A DNA stretch of 64,000 nucleotides from positions 248,001 to 312,000 of the forward strand of contig CAWFGS010000003.1 in assembly GCA_963815535.1 (NCBI GenBank), given 5' to 3'. The translations under genes and the position numbers were made by a program. The stretch comes from CAWFGS01 sp963815535. GTDB lineage: Bacteria > Pseudomonadota > Alphaproteobacteria > Sphingomonadales > Sphingomonadaceae. The notes under the pieces were generated by a model. The model worked only from the letters and a program-made list of their open reading frames with translations, had not been told where the DNA came from and ran no database searches. Shown piece after piece: positions 51,574-60,932 of this stretch. How positions within the stretch are numbered: the stretch's first letter is position 1; each line of letters opens with the position of its first letter.

Positions 51574-52435
51574 ATGATCCGCATTTTTGGCATCCTGGTC
51601 GGGCTGGGCTTCGCGCTGGTGGTGCTCGTATCCTTCGGCTTCGATACGTATAATTCGACGACGACGGACGTCGAAGAATCCGCCGAATACGAATTCTACA
51701 AGGAACCGCAGCAGATCGGATGGTCCACCAACGGCCCGTTCGGTCGCTGGGACACCGCGCAATTGCAGCGTGGGTACAAGGTTTACAAGGAAGTCTGCTC
51801 CGCCTGCCATTCGATGAAGTTCGTGGCGTTCCGCAACCTGGCCGATCTGGGCTATACCGAAGCGCAGATCAAGGCGGAGGCTGCGACATGGCAGGTTCCC
51901 GGCGTCGATCCGGCAACCGGCGAAGCCACCACGCGCCCCGGCACGCCGACCGATTACTTCCCGTCGCCCTATCCCAACAACGTCGCCGCCGCCGCGGCGA
52001 ACAACAACGCCATCCCGCCGGACATGTCGCTGATGACGAAGGCGCGGCACGACGGCACGAATTACGTCGCATTCGCTGCTGGCCGGATACGGTCCGATTC
52101 CGGCCAGAACTGACGCAGGAATTTCCCGGAATTCAGCACGCCGCAGGGCCTTTATTTCAACGAATATTTTCCCAACCTCAACATCGCGATGGCCCCGCCG
52201 CTGACCAGCCGCGATCAGGTTACCTACGATGACGGGACGGATGCCGACGATCGGGCAGATGTCGACGGACGTTGCCGCGTTCCTGACCTGGACTGCCGAA
52301 CCGACCTTGATCAAACGCAAGCAAAGCGGTTGGCCGGTGCTGGGCTTCCTGATCTTCGCCACGATTTTCGCCTATTTCGCGAAGAAGCAGGTGTGGTCCG
52401 CGATCAAACCCAAGACGACTGCGAAAAAAGGCTGA
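51574..52435 (+). CDS. petC: Cytochrome c1 (frameshifted)
   Basis: This is the c-type heme subunit of complex III. The heme site is CSACHS, and the methionine ligand is in LNIAMAPPLTSRDQVTY. There is an N-terminal signal/anchor helix (IFGILVGLGFALVVLVSFGF) and a C-terminal transmembrane helix (VLGFLIFATIFAYFA). Frame changes are near 52075, 52115 and 52245. The repaired length is about 286 residues. It follows petB after 33 bases. Confidence 0.94.
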
Positions 52436-52490
52436 TGGTGCGGGGTCGCGGCGTTCGGATGATTGCCGCTTTCCCCCGATCCCCGAAACC

Positions 52491-53028
52491 GTGACGGCGA
52501 ACGAACTGAAACGGTTCATCCGCACCGTTCCGGATTTCCCCAAGCCGGGGATCGCCTTTCGCGACATCACTCCGCTGATCGCCGACGGGGCCGCCTTGTC
52601 CGCAACCATCGATCTGCTGGCCGAACATGCCGCCAAAACCGGCGCGCACGTCCATCGCCGGCATGGAAGCGCGCGGCTTCATCTTCGGCACGGCCGTTGC
52701 GGACAGGTTGGGCATCGGCTTCATTCCCATCCGCAAGCCCGGCAAATTGCCGCCGCCGGTGCTGGGCGTGGATTACGCGCTCGAATACGGCACGGACCGG
52801 TTGGAATTGAGTTCCCACGGCATGACGCAAGGCGCGCGAGTCATGATCGTCGATGATCTGATCGCCACCGGCGGCACCGCCATCGCAGCGGTGGAACTGT
52901 TGCGACAGGCGGGCAGCGTAGTCGACCATGCGGCGTTCGTGATCGACCTGCCGGATCTTCACGGGGCCGACCGTTTGCGCGATTCCGATGTCGCGGTGGA
53001 AGCGTTGATGGCGTTCGATGGCGATTGA
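52491..53028 (+). CDS. apt: Adenine phosphoribosyltransferase (one frameshift)
   Basis: This purine-salvage enzyme joins adenine and PRPP. It begins with a GTG giving TANELKRFIRTVPDFPKPGI. It has FRDITPLI, GMEARGFIFG, IRKPGKLPPPV and the PRPP motif VMIVDDLIATGGTAIAAVELL. The frame changes near 52660 at KTGAHV(H)-IAGMEARG. The repaired length is about 178 residues. It lies 55 bases downstream of petC on the same strand. Confidence 0.94.
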
Positions 53029-53115
53029 CGGCCACCGCCCATCCGGCAGAGGCCCGATACGCGATTGTAAAACAGACGCTTTCCCAATCGGCCCGGTTGG
53101 TGTTACGCCCTGACG

Positions 53116-55029
53116 ATGGAAGAACAAGCACTCGTCATCGCGCTGGTCGGCGTTCTGGGTATCGGCGCGCAATGGGTGGCCTGGCGCACCGGGTGGCCCG
53201 CCATCGTGCTGATGCTGGCGGCGGGTTTCCTGGCCGGACCGATTTTCGGCGTGATCGACCCGGAACAGGCATTCGGCGATCTGCTGGAACCGATGGTCGC
53301 CATCGGCGTGGCGCTGATTCTGTTCGAAGGCGGTCTTAGCCTGGATTTCCGCGAATTGCGGCATTCGGGCGATGCCGTCTGGCGGCTGGCGACCGTGGGC
53401 GTTATCATCGGCTGGTTTCTGGGCGCGATGGCGGGCATTCATATCGCCAATTTGGCGGTTCCCGTCGCCGTGCTGTTCGGCGGCATTCTGGTCGTGACCG
53501 GGCCGACTGTGGTGATTCCGCTGCTGCGGCAATCCTCCGTCCAGACGCGGCCTGCATCGATTTTAAAATGGGAATCGATCGTCAACGATCCCACCGGCGC
53601 CCTGTGCGCGGTGATCGCGTATGAATATTTCCGCAAAGTTGCCGAAAACCCCGGTGCGTCGATCATCGAAGTCGTGCCGCCGATGATTATCGCGGCGGTG
53701 GTCGCGGGATTGATCGGCTATGCCGCCGCCGTCGTCATCGCTTGGGCATTTCCACGCGGGGCCGTGCCCGAATACCTCAAAGTGCCGGTTTTGCTAACGA
53801 CCGTGATCGGCGTGTTCGTGCTGTCCAATCTGATCGAACACGAAGCGGGGTTGGTCGCGGTGACGGTGATGGGCGTGGTGTTGGCGAACAAGCATGTCTC
53901 CAGCTTGCGGAGCATTCATCCGTTCAAACAGAACGTCGCAGTGCTGCTGGTATCGGGCATTTTCATCCTGCTGTCGGCATCGCTCAAATTCGAAGAGCTG
54001 GTGTATCTGAACTGGAACTTCGGTCTGTTCCTGCTGGCGCTGCTGTTCCTGGTGCGTCCGTTGACCATCCTGCTCAGTCTGCTGGGCAGTTCCGTGCCGT
54101 GGAACGAACGGTTCTTCCTCGCCTGGATTGCGCCGCGCGGGATCGTGTTGGTCGCCATATCGGGGCTGTTCGCCCTGCGTCTGACCGATCTTGGCTATGC
54201 CGATGGCAACGCCCTGATCGCGCTGAGTTTCGCAGTGGTGGTCGTGACCATCGTGGCGCACGGCTTCACCATCGATCTGGTCGCGAAATGGCTGGGCGTG
54301 AAAGGCAACACCCGGCCCGGCCTGATCATCGCGGGCAGCACGCCGTGGACGATCGCACTGGCCGAAGAGATGCACGCGCTGAAAACCCCGGTCATGGTGG
54401 TCGATTCCAGCTGGGAACGCCTGCGGATCGCGCGGCGGGCGGGCATACCCTATTACCACGGCGAAATCCTGAACGAGGCGACCGAACACAATTTCGACAT
54501 GACGCCGTTCCAGGTGCTGGTCGCCGCGACCGAGAACGAGGCGTACAATACGCTGGTCTGCAACGAATTCGCGCACGAGATCGGGCGCGATTCGGTCTAT
54601 CAGCTGGGCGAGGCGACCAATGAGGACGACCGCCACGCTCTGCCGCCATCCCTGCGCGGACGGGCGCTGTTCGAATCCGGTTTCGGCGTCGGCGACGTCA
54701 ACGACCGCAAGGCGGATGGCTGGGGCTTTCGCAAGACCACGCTGACGGACGAATATGATTTCGACGATGCGACGCAAAGCCTGCCGGAAGAAGCGAACAT
54801 GCTGTTGATCCTGCGCGACACCGGCACCATGCGCTTCTTCACCCACGCCGCGCGGCCCGATCCGCGTTCGGGCGATACGATCGTCACCTTCGCCCCGCCG
54901 AAAGCCAAAACGCCCGAAGAAATCGCGGCGAAGCGCATCGAAAAGCGGTCGGGAAACAAACCCGAAAAGAACGACGCCAAGCCAGCCGGTTCGGACGGTT
55001 CCTTGCCACCCGAACCCAAGCCCGCCTGA
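53116..55029 (+). CDS. CPA-type sodium/proton antiporter with C-terminal nucleotide-binding regulatory domain
   Basis: This intact 637-residue protein has about 12 transmembrane helices (residues 1-400) of the CPA1 antiporter family. They include LFEGGLSLDFREL, the ion-binding ESIVNDPTGALCAV and WIAPRGIVLVAISGLFALRL. A cytoplasmic RCK/TrkA-N-like Rossmann part (about 405-540; PGLIIAGSTPWTIALAEEMH, VMVVDSSWERLRIARRAG) and a charged Lys/Pro-rich tail follow. It probably handles pH or sodium homeostasis gated by a nucleotide. From here to the window end no gene is frame-broken. Confidence 0.9.
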   Translation: MEEQALVIALVGVLGIGAQWVAWRTGWPAIVLMLAAGFLAGPIFGVIDPEQAFGDLLEPMVAIGVALILFEGGLSLDFRELRHSGDAVWRLATVGVIIGWFLGAMAGIHIANLAVPVAVLFGGILVVTGPTVVIPLLRQSSVQTRPASILKWESIVNDPTGALCAVIAYEYFRKVAENPGASIIEVVPPMIIAAVVAGLIGYAAAVVIAWAFPRGAVPEYLKVPVLLTTVIGVFVLSNLIEHEAGLVAVTVMGVVLANKHVSSLRSIHPFKQNVAVLLVSGIFILLSASLKFEELVYLNWNFGLFLLALLFLVRPLTILLSLLGSSVPWNERFFLAWIAPRGIVLVAISGLFALRLTDLGYADGNALIALSFAVVVVTIVAHGFTIDLVAKWLGVKGNTRPGLIIAGSTPWTIALAEEMHALKTPVMVVDSSWERLRIARRAGIPYYHGEILNEATEHNFDMTPFQVLVAATENEAYNTLVCNEFAHEIGRDSVYQLGEATNEDDRHALPPSLRGRALFESGFGVGDVNDRKADGWGFRKTTLTDEYDFDDATQSLPEEANMLLILRDTGTMRFFTHAARPDPRSGDTIVTFAPPKAKTPEEIAAKRIEKRSGNKPEKNDAKPAGSDGSLPPEPKPA

Positions 55030-55057
55030 TCGCCGCCATGCCAACACAGGATCTTTT

Positions 55058-55687
55058 ATGACTGCCCGCCTCGCCCCGTTCGCCATGATTGCCCCCCTCG
55101 CCGTCACTCTGGCGGCGTGCGATACGAAAGCGCCCGCGCCCGAACCCATCGCGACCGAAACGCAAGTGCCCGAAGCGCAGGCGACCGAATCGATCTTCAA
55201 TTCCGACGTCGGGGTGGAGGCGGAGCCGGTTCTGCTGGAACCCTATCGCGCGATCGTGGGCTTCCCCGATGGCGGCGCGACGCTGGATCGGGCTGCCATC
55301 GCGGAACTGACCAAGACATTGCAATCGCCGCAGATAAAGGGCGGCGGGCGCATCCTGTTGCGAGGCCACAGCGATGCGGGCGGTACGGATGCGGCCAATA
55401 TGCGCGCGAGCCAGGCCCGCGCCGATGCCGTGCGCGATTGGTTCACGGACAATGGGGTCGCCGAAACGCGGATCGAAACGCTGGCGTTCGGCGAACAGAA
55501 CCCGATCGAACCCAATGCCCGCCCGGATGGCACGCCGAACGAGGCCGGGCGCGCCCTGAACCGCCGGGTCAGCGTGACCGTGGGCGTCCCCAACGACACC
55601 ACCAATCTGAGCGCGGAACCCGAAGAGGTCGAGGAAACGCCGGAACCCGAACCGACCAGCGAGGCTCTGTTTCCGCTGACCGACTGA
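55058..55687 (+). CDS. OmpA-family lipoprotein
   Basis: This intact 209-residue protein has a signal peptide with lipobox LAAC (residue about 21), a short acidic/Pro linker, and a C-terminal OmpA-like peptidoglycan-binding domain (RILLRGHSDAGGTDAANMRA, DWFTDNGVAETRIETLAFGE, ALNRRVSVTV). An acidic tail follows. It probably links the outer membrane to peptidoglycan. It lies 28 bases downstream of the antiporter. Confidence 0.9.
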   Translation: MTARLAPFAMIAPLAVTLAACDTKAPAPEPIATETQVPEAQATESIFNSDVGVEAEPVLLEPYRAIVGFPDGGATLDRAAIAELTKTLQSPQIKGGGRILLRGHSDAGGTDAANMRASQARADAVRDWFTDNGVAETRIETLAFGEQNPIEPNARPDGTPNEAGRALNRRVSVTVGVPNDTTNLSAEPEEVEETPEPEPTSEALFPLTD

Positions 55688-55773
55688 CCGGCGCAGGCCG
55701 GGCGGATTGCTTGCGCCAATCGCACCAAACGGTTGACGCAGCGCCCCCGCGAGCGCAAATGCAACCGCAGCGG

Positions 55774-55847
55774 GCGGGTATAGCATAGTGGTAATGCTCT
55801 AGCCTTCCAAGCTAGCTAGAGGGGTTCGATTCCCCTTACCCGCTCCA
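55774..55847 (+). tRNA. tRNA-Gly (TCC)
   Basis: The acceptor GCGGGTA pairs with TACCCGC. The D arm is GCATAGTGGTAATGC. The anticodon stem CTAGC/GCTAG has loop CTTCCAA, so the anticodon is TCC (Gly). The T arm is GGGG-TTCGATT-CCCC. CCA is encoded, and the 3' end is followed by a tandem 16-base repeat. Confidence 0.95.
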
Positions 55848-55872
55848 GATAACGCCCGCTCCAGATAACGCC
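55841..55872. repeat. Tandem 16-base duplication overlapping the tRNA-Gly 3' end
   Basis: The unit CGCTCCAGATAACGCC occurs twice in perfect tandem (55841-55856 and 55857-55872), with a decayed partial third copy after it. The first unit begins inside the tRNA acceptor stem and includes CCA. It may be replication slippage or a scar of tRNA-targeted integration. Confidence 0.75.
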
Positions 55873-55963
55873 CGTTCCGATATTCCAATCGGTGCTGTCG
55901 CAATGCGGGCGTTCGATGCTAGGCCACCCGCATTCGATCAGTTTGAAAACGGCGGCCAACCCC

Positions 55964-57403
55964 ATGACACCATTCGATCTTTCGCACCTCGGCGATGAGC
56001 TGGAACAGCGCAGCGCGGTGTTGAACGATCGGCCGGTTCGCGATGGAGCGCGCTATGTGCTCGTCTGGTTGCAGCAGACCATCCGGGGCCGCGATCACCC
56101 CACGATCGACGCCGGCATCGCGCTGGCCAATCGGCTTGAACTGCCCGTTCTGGTCTATCACGGCATACGCGCCGATTATCCGCATGCGTCCGACAGGCTG
56201 CATCGTTTCCTGTTGGGGGCAAGCCGCGAAATGGCGCGCGCGTTGGCGAAAAGGGGGGTCGCGTCCGCCCATTATGTCGAACGACCGGGTCATGAGGAAA
56301 AGGGGCTGGTCTATCGCCTGGCCAAACATGCCGCGGCGGTTGTGGTCGATCAGCATGTCACCTTCGTCGGGCAAGTGCAGGCGCGCAGCTTCGCCGACAA
56401 ATCCGATGTGCTGACGATCGCGACGGATGCAACGCGGCTGGTCCCGTTCAAGGCGTTGCCCGCCAAGGGGTTGCACGCGACCAAGGCGTTTCGCGCCGCG
56501 CATTCCCCCTTGCGGCAGGAATGGCAGATGATGCGGCGGGAGGTTGCGCCGCAGGTTGCCGCATATGATGGCGATCTGCCGTTTCGGTCGCTGCCGATCG
56601 CCACCATGGACGATGCCGCGCTGGACGCGGTGGTCGGCGAATGCGCGATCGATCATACCCTGCCGCCATCTGCCGAACATCCTGCAGACCGGTTGGAACT
56701 GGACCGCAGGCTGGCCGCGCTTTCGCGACGGATTTTGCCCTGCTATCAGCGCGACCGCAACAATCCGGCGTTGGAAAACGGCTGCTCGCAACTATCCCCC
56801 TACCTCCATTTCGGGATGACATCGCCGTGGGAAATCATGCGGTTCGTGGAGGATGGCGGAGTGAAACCGTCGGTGCGATACAAGTTTTACGACGAATTGC
56901 TGACCTGGCGCGAATGGACGCATTGGCGGATGCAGGTCGGCGCGAACTTCACCGCCTATGACAGCTTGCCCAGCGCGGCGCGCGCGACGATGGAAGACCA
57001 TGCGGACGATGCGCGCGACGTGCTGTCGGACGACGATCTGTGGCATGGCAACACGCCGGATGAAACGTGGAATGCCGCACAGAAACAATGGCTTATCACC
57101 GGTTGGATGCACAACAATCTGCGAATGTACTGGTCCAAGCAATTGTTGCGCTGGACCCCTTCGCCGCAACGCGCATGGGAATTGGCCTGCGCCATGAACG
57201 ACCGGCTGAGCATCGATGGCCGCGACCCCGCCACATACGTTTCCATGCGCTGGGCATTCGGAGAGGCGCGGCCCGGTTATCGCGAGATTCCCATCTATGG
57301 CAAAGTGTCGCCCAAATCCGATACCGCCATTCGCAAACGTCCCGGAATGGACGAATGGATCGCCGAATGGGCAGCCAGAGACGTGCCGCGGATCGCAACC
57401 TGA
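55964..57403 (+). CDS. phr: Deoxyribodipyrimidine photolyase, class II-like
   Basis: This intact 479-residue light-driven CPD photolyase has the N-terminal Rossmann domain (ARYVLVWLQQTIRGRDHP) and the C-terminal FAD domain signature. The latter includes GWMHNNLRMYWSKQLLRW, LNDRLSIDGRDP-like AMNDRLSIDGRDPATYVSMRW, and the end EIPIYGKVSPKSDTAIRK. This pattern is that of class II rather than class I enzymes. The start is the ATG at 55964, following the tRNA-Gly region. It converges on panC with four bases between the stops. Confidence 0.92.
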   Translation: MTPFDLSHLGDELEQRSAVLNDRPVRDGARYVLVWLQQTIRGRDHPTIDAGIALANRLELPVLVYHGIRADYPHASDRLHRFLLGASREMARALAKRGVASAHYVERPGHEEKGLVYRLAKHAAAVVVDQHVTFVGQVQARSFADKSDVLTIATDATRLVPFKALPAKGLHATKAFRAAHSPLRQEWQMMRREVAPQVAAYDGDLPFRSLPIATMDDAALDAVVGECAIDHTLPPSAEHPADRLELDRRLAALSRRILPCYQRDRNNPALENGCSQLSPYLHFGMTSPWEIMRFVEDGGVKPSVRYKFYDELLTWREWTHWRMQVGANFTAYDSLPSAARATMEDHADDARDVLSDDDLWHGNTPDETWNAAQKQWLITGWMHNNLRMYWSKQLLRWTPSPQRAWELACAMNDRLSIDGRDPATYVSMRWAFGEARPGYREIPIYGKVSPKSDTAIRKRPGMDEWIAEWAARDVPRIAT

Positions 57404-57407
57404 CGCG

Positions 57408-58262
57408 TCAGCCGACCGGCATGTTGTCGATCAGCCGCGTTCCCCCGATCCGCGCTGCGACCAGCAGGCGCGCGGGCCGGGTCGGCGCAGTCGCGAGCGC
57501 GGCCAGACTGTCGGCATCCGCCAGATCGGCGTAGTCCACGGTGGCAAAACCTGCTGAGAGCAGCTCCGCCTGCAACGCGTCCAATGCCCCGCGCACCGGG
57601 TCACCACGTTCGATCTGCATGATCGCATGGCGCATGGCGCGCGGCAAGGCGGCGGCGCGCGCGCGGTCGGTGGCGGACAGATACCGGTTGCGGCTGGACA
57701 GCGCCAATCCGTCCGCTTCCCGCACGGTCGGCACGCCCACTATGGCGTCGGCGCGCGGATGGATCAGATCGCAATCGCGGGCCATGCGCCGAATGACTGC
57801 AAGCTGTTGCCAGTCCTTTTCGCCGAAACAGGCGATGTCGGGACGGATCTGATTGAACAGCTTGGCCACCACCGTTGCCACACCGTCGAAATGGCCGGGC
57901 CGGTCCGCGCCGCACAATCGTTCGCTGACGCCCGATACACCGATCGTCGTGGCGAAGCCGTCGGGATACATCGTCGCCGCGCTCGGCGCCCACAACACCG
58001 CGACTCCCGCGCCAGCCAGCATTGCCGTGTCGTCGGCAAGCGGACGGGGATAGGCGTCGAGATCTTCGCCCGGCCCGAATTGCGTCGGATTGACGAAGAT
58101 GCTGGCAACGACATGATCGGCGCGCGCTTTCGCCTCCGCGATCAGGGCCATATGCCCCGAATGCAGTGCGCCCATCGTCGGAACCAGGGCAATGGTGTCG
58201 CCCTTTTCCCGCAATCCGGCAATGGCGGTTCTTAACATCGGCAGGTCGGTGATGGTTTGCAC
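57408..58262 (-). CDS. panC: Pantoate--beta-alanine ligase
   Basis: This intact protein makes pantothenate from pantoate and beta-alanine with ATP. It has the nucleotidyl-transferase motif VPTMGALHSGHMALIAEA, IFVNPTQFGPGEDLDAYPR, GEKDWQQLAVIRRM and SSRNRYLS. About 284 residues from a GTG at 58262, which gives VQTITDLPML; the open frame continues to 58334 without a better start. Divergent from mipZ; the short space between them is shared promoter. Confidence 0.94.
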   Translation of the reverse strand: MQTITDLPMLRTAIAGLREKGDTIALVPTMGALHSGHMALIAEAKARADHVVASIFVNPTQFGPGEDLDAYPRPLADDTAMLAGAGVAVLWAPSAATMYPDGFATTIGVSGVSERLCGADRPGHFDGVATVVAKLFNQIRPDIACFGEKDWQQLAVIRRMARDCDLIHPRADAIVGVPTVREADGLALSSRNRYLSATDRARAAALPRAMRHAIMQIERGDPVRGALDALQAELLSAGFATVDYADLADADSLAALATAPTRPARLLVAARIGGTRLIDNMPVG

Positions 58263-58353
58263 GGCGGCATCCCCTTGGGTAAGACGTTGCGGGTCAAGGC
58301 AGCCCAGCGCGCGCCGTTTACCCCACCCGTGCATAAAGGTGCGAAATTTCTTC

Positions 58354-59196
58354 GTGACAGTTCAAAGTTCCATTCCGTGCCCGGCCCCCCACCGTATCGT
58401 GTTCGCCAATGAAAAGGGCGGAACCGGCAAATCGACGACGGCCGTGCATATTGCCGTTGCGCTCGCCTATCGCGGGGCCAAAGTGGCCTGCATCGACCTC
58501 GACCCCCGGCAACGGACGCTGGCGCGGTATTTCGAAAACCGCGAGGAAACCGAAACCCGCCGATCCATTACGCTGCCCGGCGCGCAATGCAGCGTGTTCG
58601 AAGGCGACAGTGTAGCGGCGTTGGAAGATATGGCCGCGACCATCGGGGACGGCGCGGATTTTCTGGTGTTCGACACGCCGGGCCGCGACGACCCCTTCGC
58701 CCGCCATGTCGCGACGGAGGCCGACACGCTGGTTACGCCGATGAACGACAGCTTCGTCGATTTCGATTTGATCGGCCAGGTGGAAGGGGAAAACTTCAAG
58801 GTTCGCAAATTGAGCTTTTATGCCGAGCTGATCTGGGAAGCGCGCCTCAAACGCAGCCGGTCGCAGATACGCGATCAGCGCCGGGAAATGGATTGGGTGG
58901 TGGTCCGCAACCGCACCGGCCGAACGGAGGCCCGCAATATGAGCAGGATCGAAGCCGCGTTGAAGGAATTGAGCAAACGCGTCGGTTTCCGCGTGGCGCA
59001 GGGTCTGTCCGAACGGGTCATCTATCGCGAATTGTTCCCCAGCGGGCTGACCTTGCTGGACAAGGGGCATCTGGGCGAATTGGGGACCAGCCATCTGGTC
59101 GCGCGGCAGGAATTACGCAATCTGTTGATGGCGCTGCGCTTGCCGAACGATCGTATTGCCGGCGCAACTGCCGCCGCCATGCTGGAGCCTGCCTGA
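58354..59196 (+). CDS. mipZ: Division plane positioning ATPase MipZ
   Basis: This ParA/MinD-class ATPase, in Caulobacter, binds ParB at parS and inhibits FtsZ to set the division site. The deviant Walker A is ANEKGGTGKSTTAVHIA. IDLDPRQRTLARYFENR, FLVFDTPGRDDPF, VTPMNDSFVDFDLIG, MDWVVVRNR and FRVAQGLSERVIYRELFP all match MipZ rather than chromosomal ParA. The start is tentative: GTG at 58354 (also GTG 58339). It is followed four bases later by a J-domain gene. Intact. Confidence 0.93.
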   Translation: MTVQSSIPCPAPHRIVFANEKGGTGKSTTAVHIAVALAYRGAKVACIDLDPRQRTLARYFENREETETRRSITLPGAQCSVFEGDSVAALEDMAATIGDGADFLVFDTPGRDDPFARHVATEADTLVTPMNDSFVDFDLIGQVEGENFKVRKLSFYAELIWEARLKRSRSQIRDQRREMDWVVVRNRTGRTEARNMSRIEAALKELSKRVGFRVAQGLSERVIYRELFPSGLTLLDKGHLGELGTSHLVARQELRNLLMALRLPNDRIAGATAAAMLEPA

Positions 59197-59199
59197 CCC

Positions 59200-59505
59200 A
59201 TGCTGCGCGTCGCCATCATCGCGCTGATCGTGGCGGTCGGTTGCAAAGTGATCTTCGGCCGCTGGCCGTGGCAATATCTTTCGGCCCCGCAAACCTCGCA
59301 CCGCGATCTGGCCGAGGCGCGCACGCTGCTGTCGGTTTCGAAATCCGCCGACATCAATGCGGTGATAGAGGCGCATCGGCGGCTGATCCTGCGCGTACAC
59401 CCCGATCGCGGCGGCAGCGCCGGGCAGGTTCACGAAGCGGATGCCGCTCGCGACCTGCTGCTGTCCCGCCTGACCGACACTCCCATCAAACGAGATCCAC
59501 GATGA
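59200..59505 (+). CDS. Membrane-anchored J-domain protein
   Basis: This intact 101-residue protein has an N-terminal transmembrane helix (MLRVAIIALIVAVGCKVIF) and a compact J domain with HPD in RVHPDRGGS. The layout resembles TIM14/DjlA-like membrane J proteins that recruit DnaK. It sits between mipZ (3-base gap) and pgm (ATGA overlap), so it is tightly co-expressed with both. Confidence 0.85.
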   Translation: MLRVAIIALIVAVGCKVIFGRWPWQYLSAPQTSHRDLAEARTLLSVSKSADINAVIEAHRRLILRVHPDRGGSAGQVHEADAARDLLLSRLTDTPIKRDPR

Positions 59506-60905
59506 GCCATCAGTTCGACCACACCTCCCTTCGCGAATACGACATTCGCGGCATCATCGGCGAAACGCTGGGGCCGGACGATGCGCGCGCGATCGGGCGC
59601 GGTTTCGCCACGATGCTGCGCGCGGCAGGCGGCAGCAAGGTTGCGGTGGGTTACGACGGGCGCACCAGTTCGCCCATGCTGGAACACGCCCTGATCGAAG
59701 GGCTGAACGCCAGCGGCTGCGATGTGGTCAGCGTGGGGATGGGACCGACCCCGATGCTCTATTACGCCGAAGCTTCGTCTGCGGATGTGCATGGCGGCAT
59801 CATGATAACCGGCAGTCACAACCCCGCGAACTACAACGGGTTCAAGATGGTGTTTCAGGGCCGCCCGTTCTTCGGCGACGATATTCAGCAACTCGGCCGC
59901 ATCGCAGTGGAGGGTGCGTGGGACGACGGCACGGGCACGGTCGAAACGCGCGACATTCTGGATGACTATGTCGAACGTCTGCTGGAAGGGCTGGGCGGGA
60001 TGGACCATGCGTCCTATGCCGATCTGACCATCGGCTGGGACGCGGGCAACGGTGCGGCCGGCCCGGCGCTGGAACGCCTCGCCGCGAAGCTGCCGGGCAC
60101 GCATCACCTGCTTTACACCGAAGTCGATGGCGAATTTCCAAACCATCATCCCGATCCCACCGTGGAGGCGAACCTGGAAGATTTGCGCGCGCTGGTGGCG
60201 GAAAAGGGATGCGATTTCGGTGTGGCGTTCGATGGCGACGGCGACCGGATCGGCGCGATCGACGGGCAGGGGCGCGTGATCTGGGGCGACCAGCTGCTGA
60301 TGATCTATGCCGAAGATCTTTTGCAAACGAAACCGGGCGCGACCATCATCGCCGACGTGAAGGCCAGTCGCGCTTTGTTCGATCATGTCGCGGCACATGG
60401 CGGCACGCCGCTGATGTGGAAAACCGGCCACAGCCTGATCAAATCGAAGATGAAGGAGGTCGCCAGTCCGCTCGCCGGCGAAATGAGCGGCCATGTCTTC
60501 TTCGCCGACACGTATTACGGATATGACGACGCGCTGTATGCAGGGGTGCGCCTGATGGCTTCCGCCGCGCGGTTGGGGCGCAGCGTCACCCAATTGCGGA
60601 GCGACATGCCGCAGACCGTCGCCACGCCGGAAATGCGGTTCCAGGTGGACGAGGCGCGCAAATTCGCCGCCATTCGCGAGGTCGAACAACGTCTGGCGGA
60701 CAGCCCCGCCGCCGTCGATGCGACCGATGGGGTGCGCGTGACGACCGATGACGGCTGGTGGTTGCTGCGCGCCTCCAACACGCAGGACGTTCTGGTCGCC
60801 CGCGCGGAAAGCGACAGCGAAGCGGGGCTGGAACGGCTGATGGCGCAGATCGACGAACAGCTGGACCTGTCCGGCCTCGAACGCGGCGAACAGGCGGCGC
60901 ATTGA
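59502..60905 (+). CDS. Phosphomannomutase/phosphoglucomutase (AlgC type)
   Basis: This intact 467-residue alpha-D-phosphohexomutase interconverts hexose 6- and 1-phosphates for polysaccharide precursors. The phosphoserine loop is MITGSHNPANYNGFK, the metal loop is FDGDGDRIG, the sugar-binding loop is GEMSGHVFF and the phosphate-binding loop is RASNTQDVLVAR. It could supply the sugar nucleotides used by the 2-7 kb cluster. The ATG at 59502 overlaps the previous stop. Confidence 0.94.
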   Translation: MSHQFDHTSLREYDIRGIIGETLGPDDARAIGRGFATMLRAAGGSKVAVGYDGRTSSPMLEHALIEGLNASGCDVVSVGMGPTPMLYYAEASSADVHGGIMITGSHNPANYNGFKMVFQGRPFFGDDIQQLGRIAVEGAWDDGTGTVETRDILDDYVERLLEGLGGMDHASYADLTIGWDAGNGAAGPALERLAAKLPGTHHLLYTEVDGEFPNHHPDPTVEANLEDLRALVAEKGCDFGVAFDGDGDRIGAIDGQGRVIWGDQLLMIYAEDLLQTKPGATIIADVKASRALFDHVAAHGGTPLMWKTGHSLIKSKMKEVASPLAGEMSGHVFFADTYYGYDDALYAGVRLMASAARLGRSVTQLRSDMPQTVATPEMRFQVDEARKFAAIREVEQRLADSPAAVDATDGVRVTTDDGWWLLRASNTQDVLVARAESDSEAGLERLMAQIDEQLDLSGLERGEQAAH

Positions 60906-60932
60906 ACTACGCCATACAATAGGAGCATCGCA

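Noticed and set aside
2262..53000. Programmed ribosomal frameshifting as a general system
   Set aside because: Shift sites share no slippery sequence, stop codon or hairpin, go in both directions, and hit unrelated essential genes; sequence error is simpler.
53794..55200. Long antisense open frame (468 codons) over the antiporter gene
   Set aside because: Same cause: high-GC codon bias leaves the opposite frame open. The plus-strand antiporter is intact and motif-complete.
59430..60902. Antisense open frame (490 codons) over the phosphohexomutase gene
   Set aside because: No recognisable domain; the plus strand encodes all four phosphohexomutase loops.
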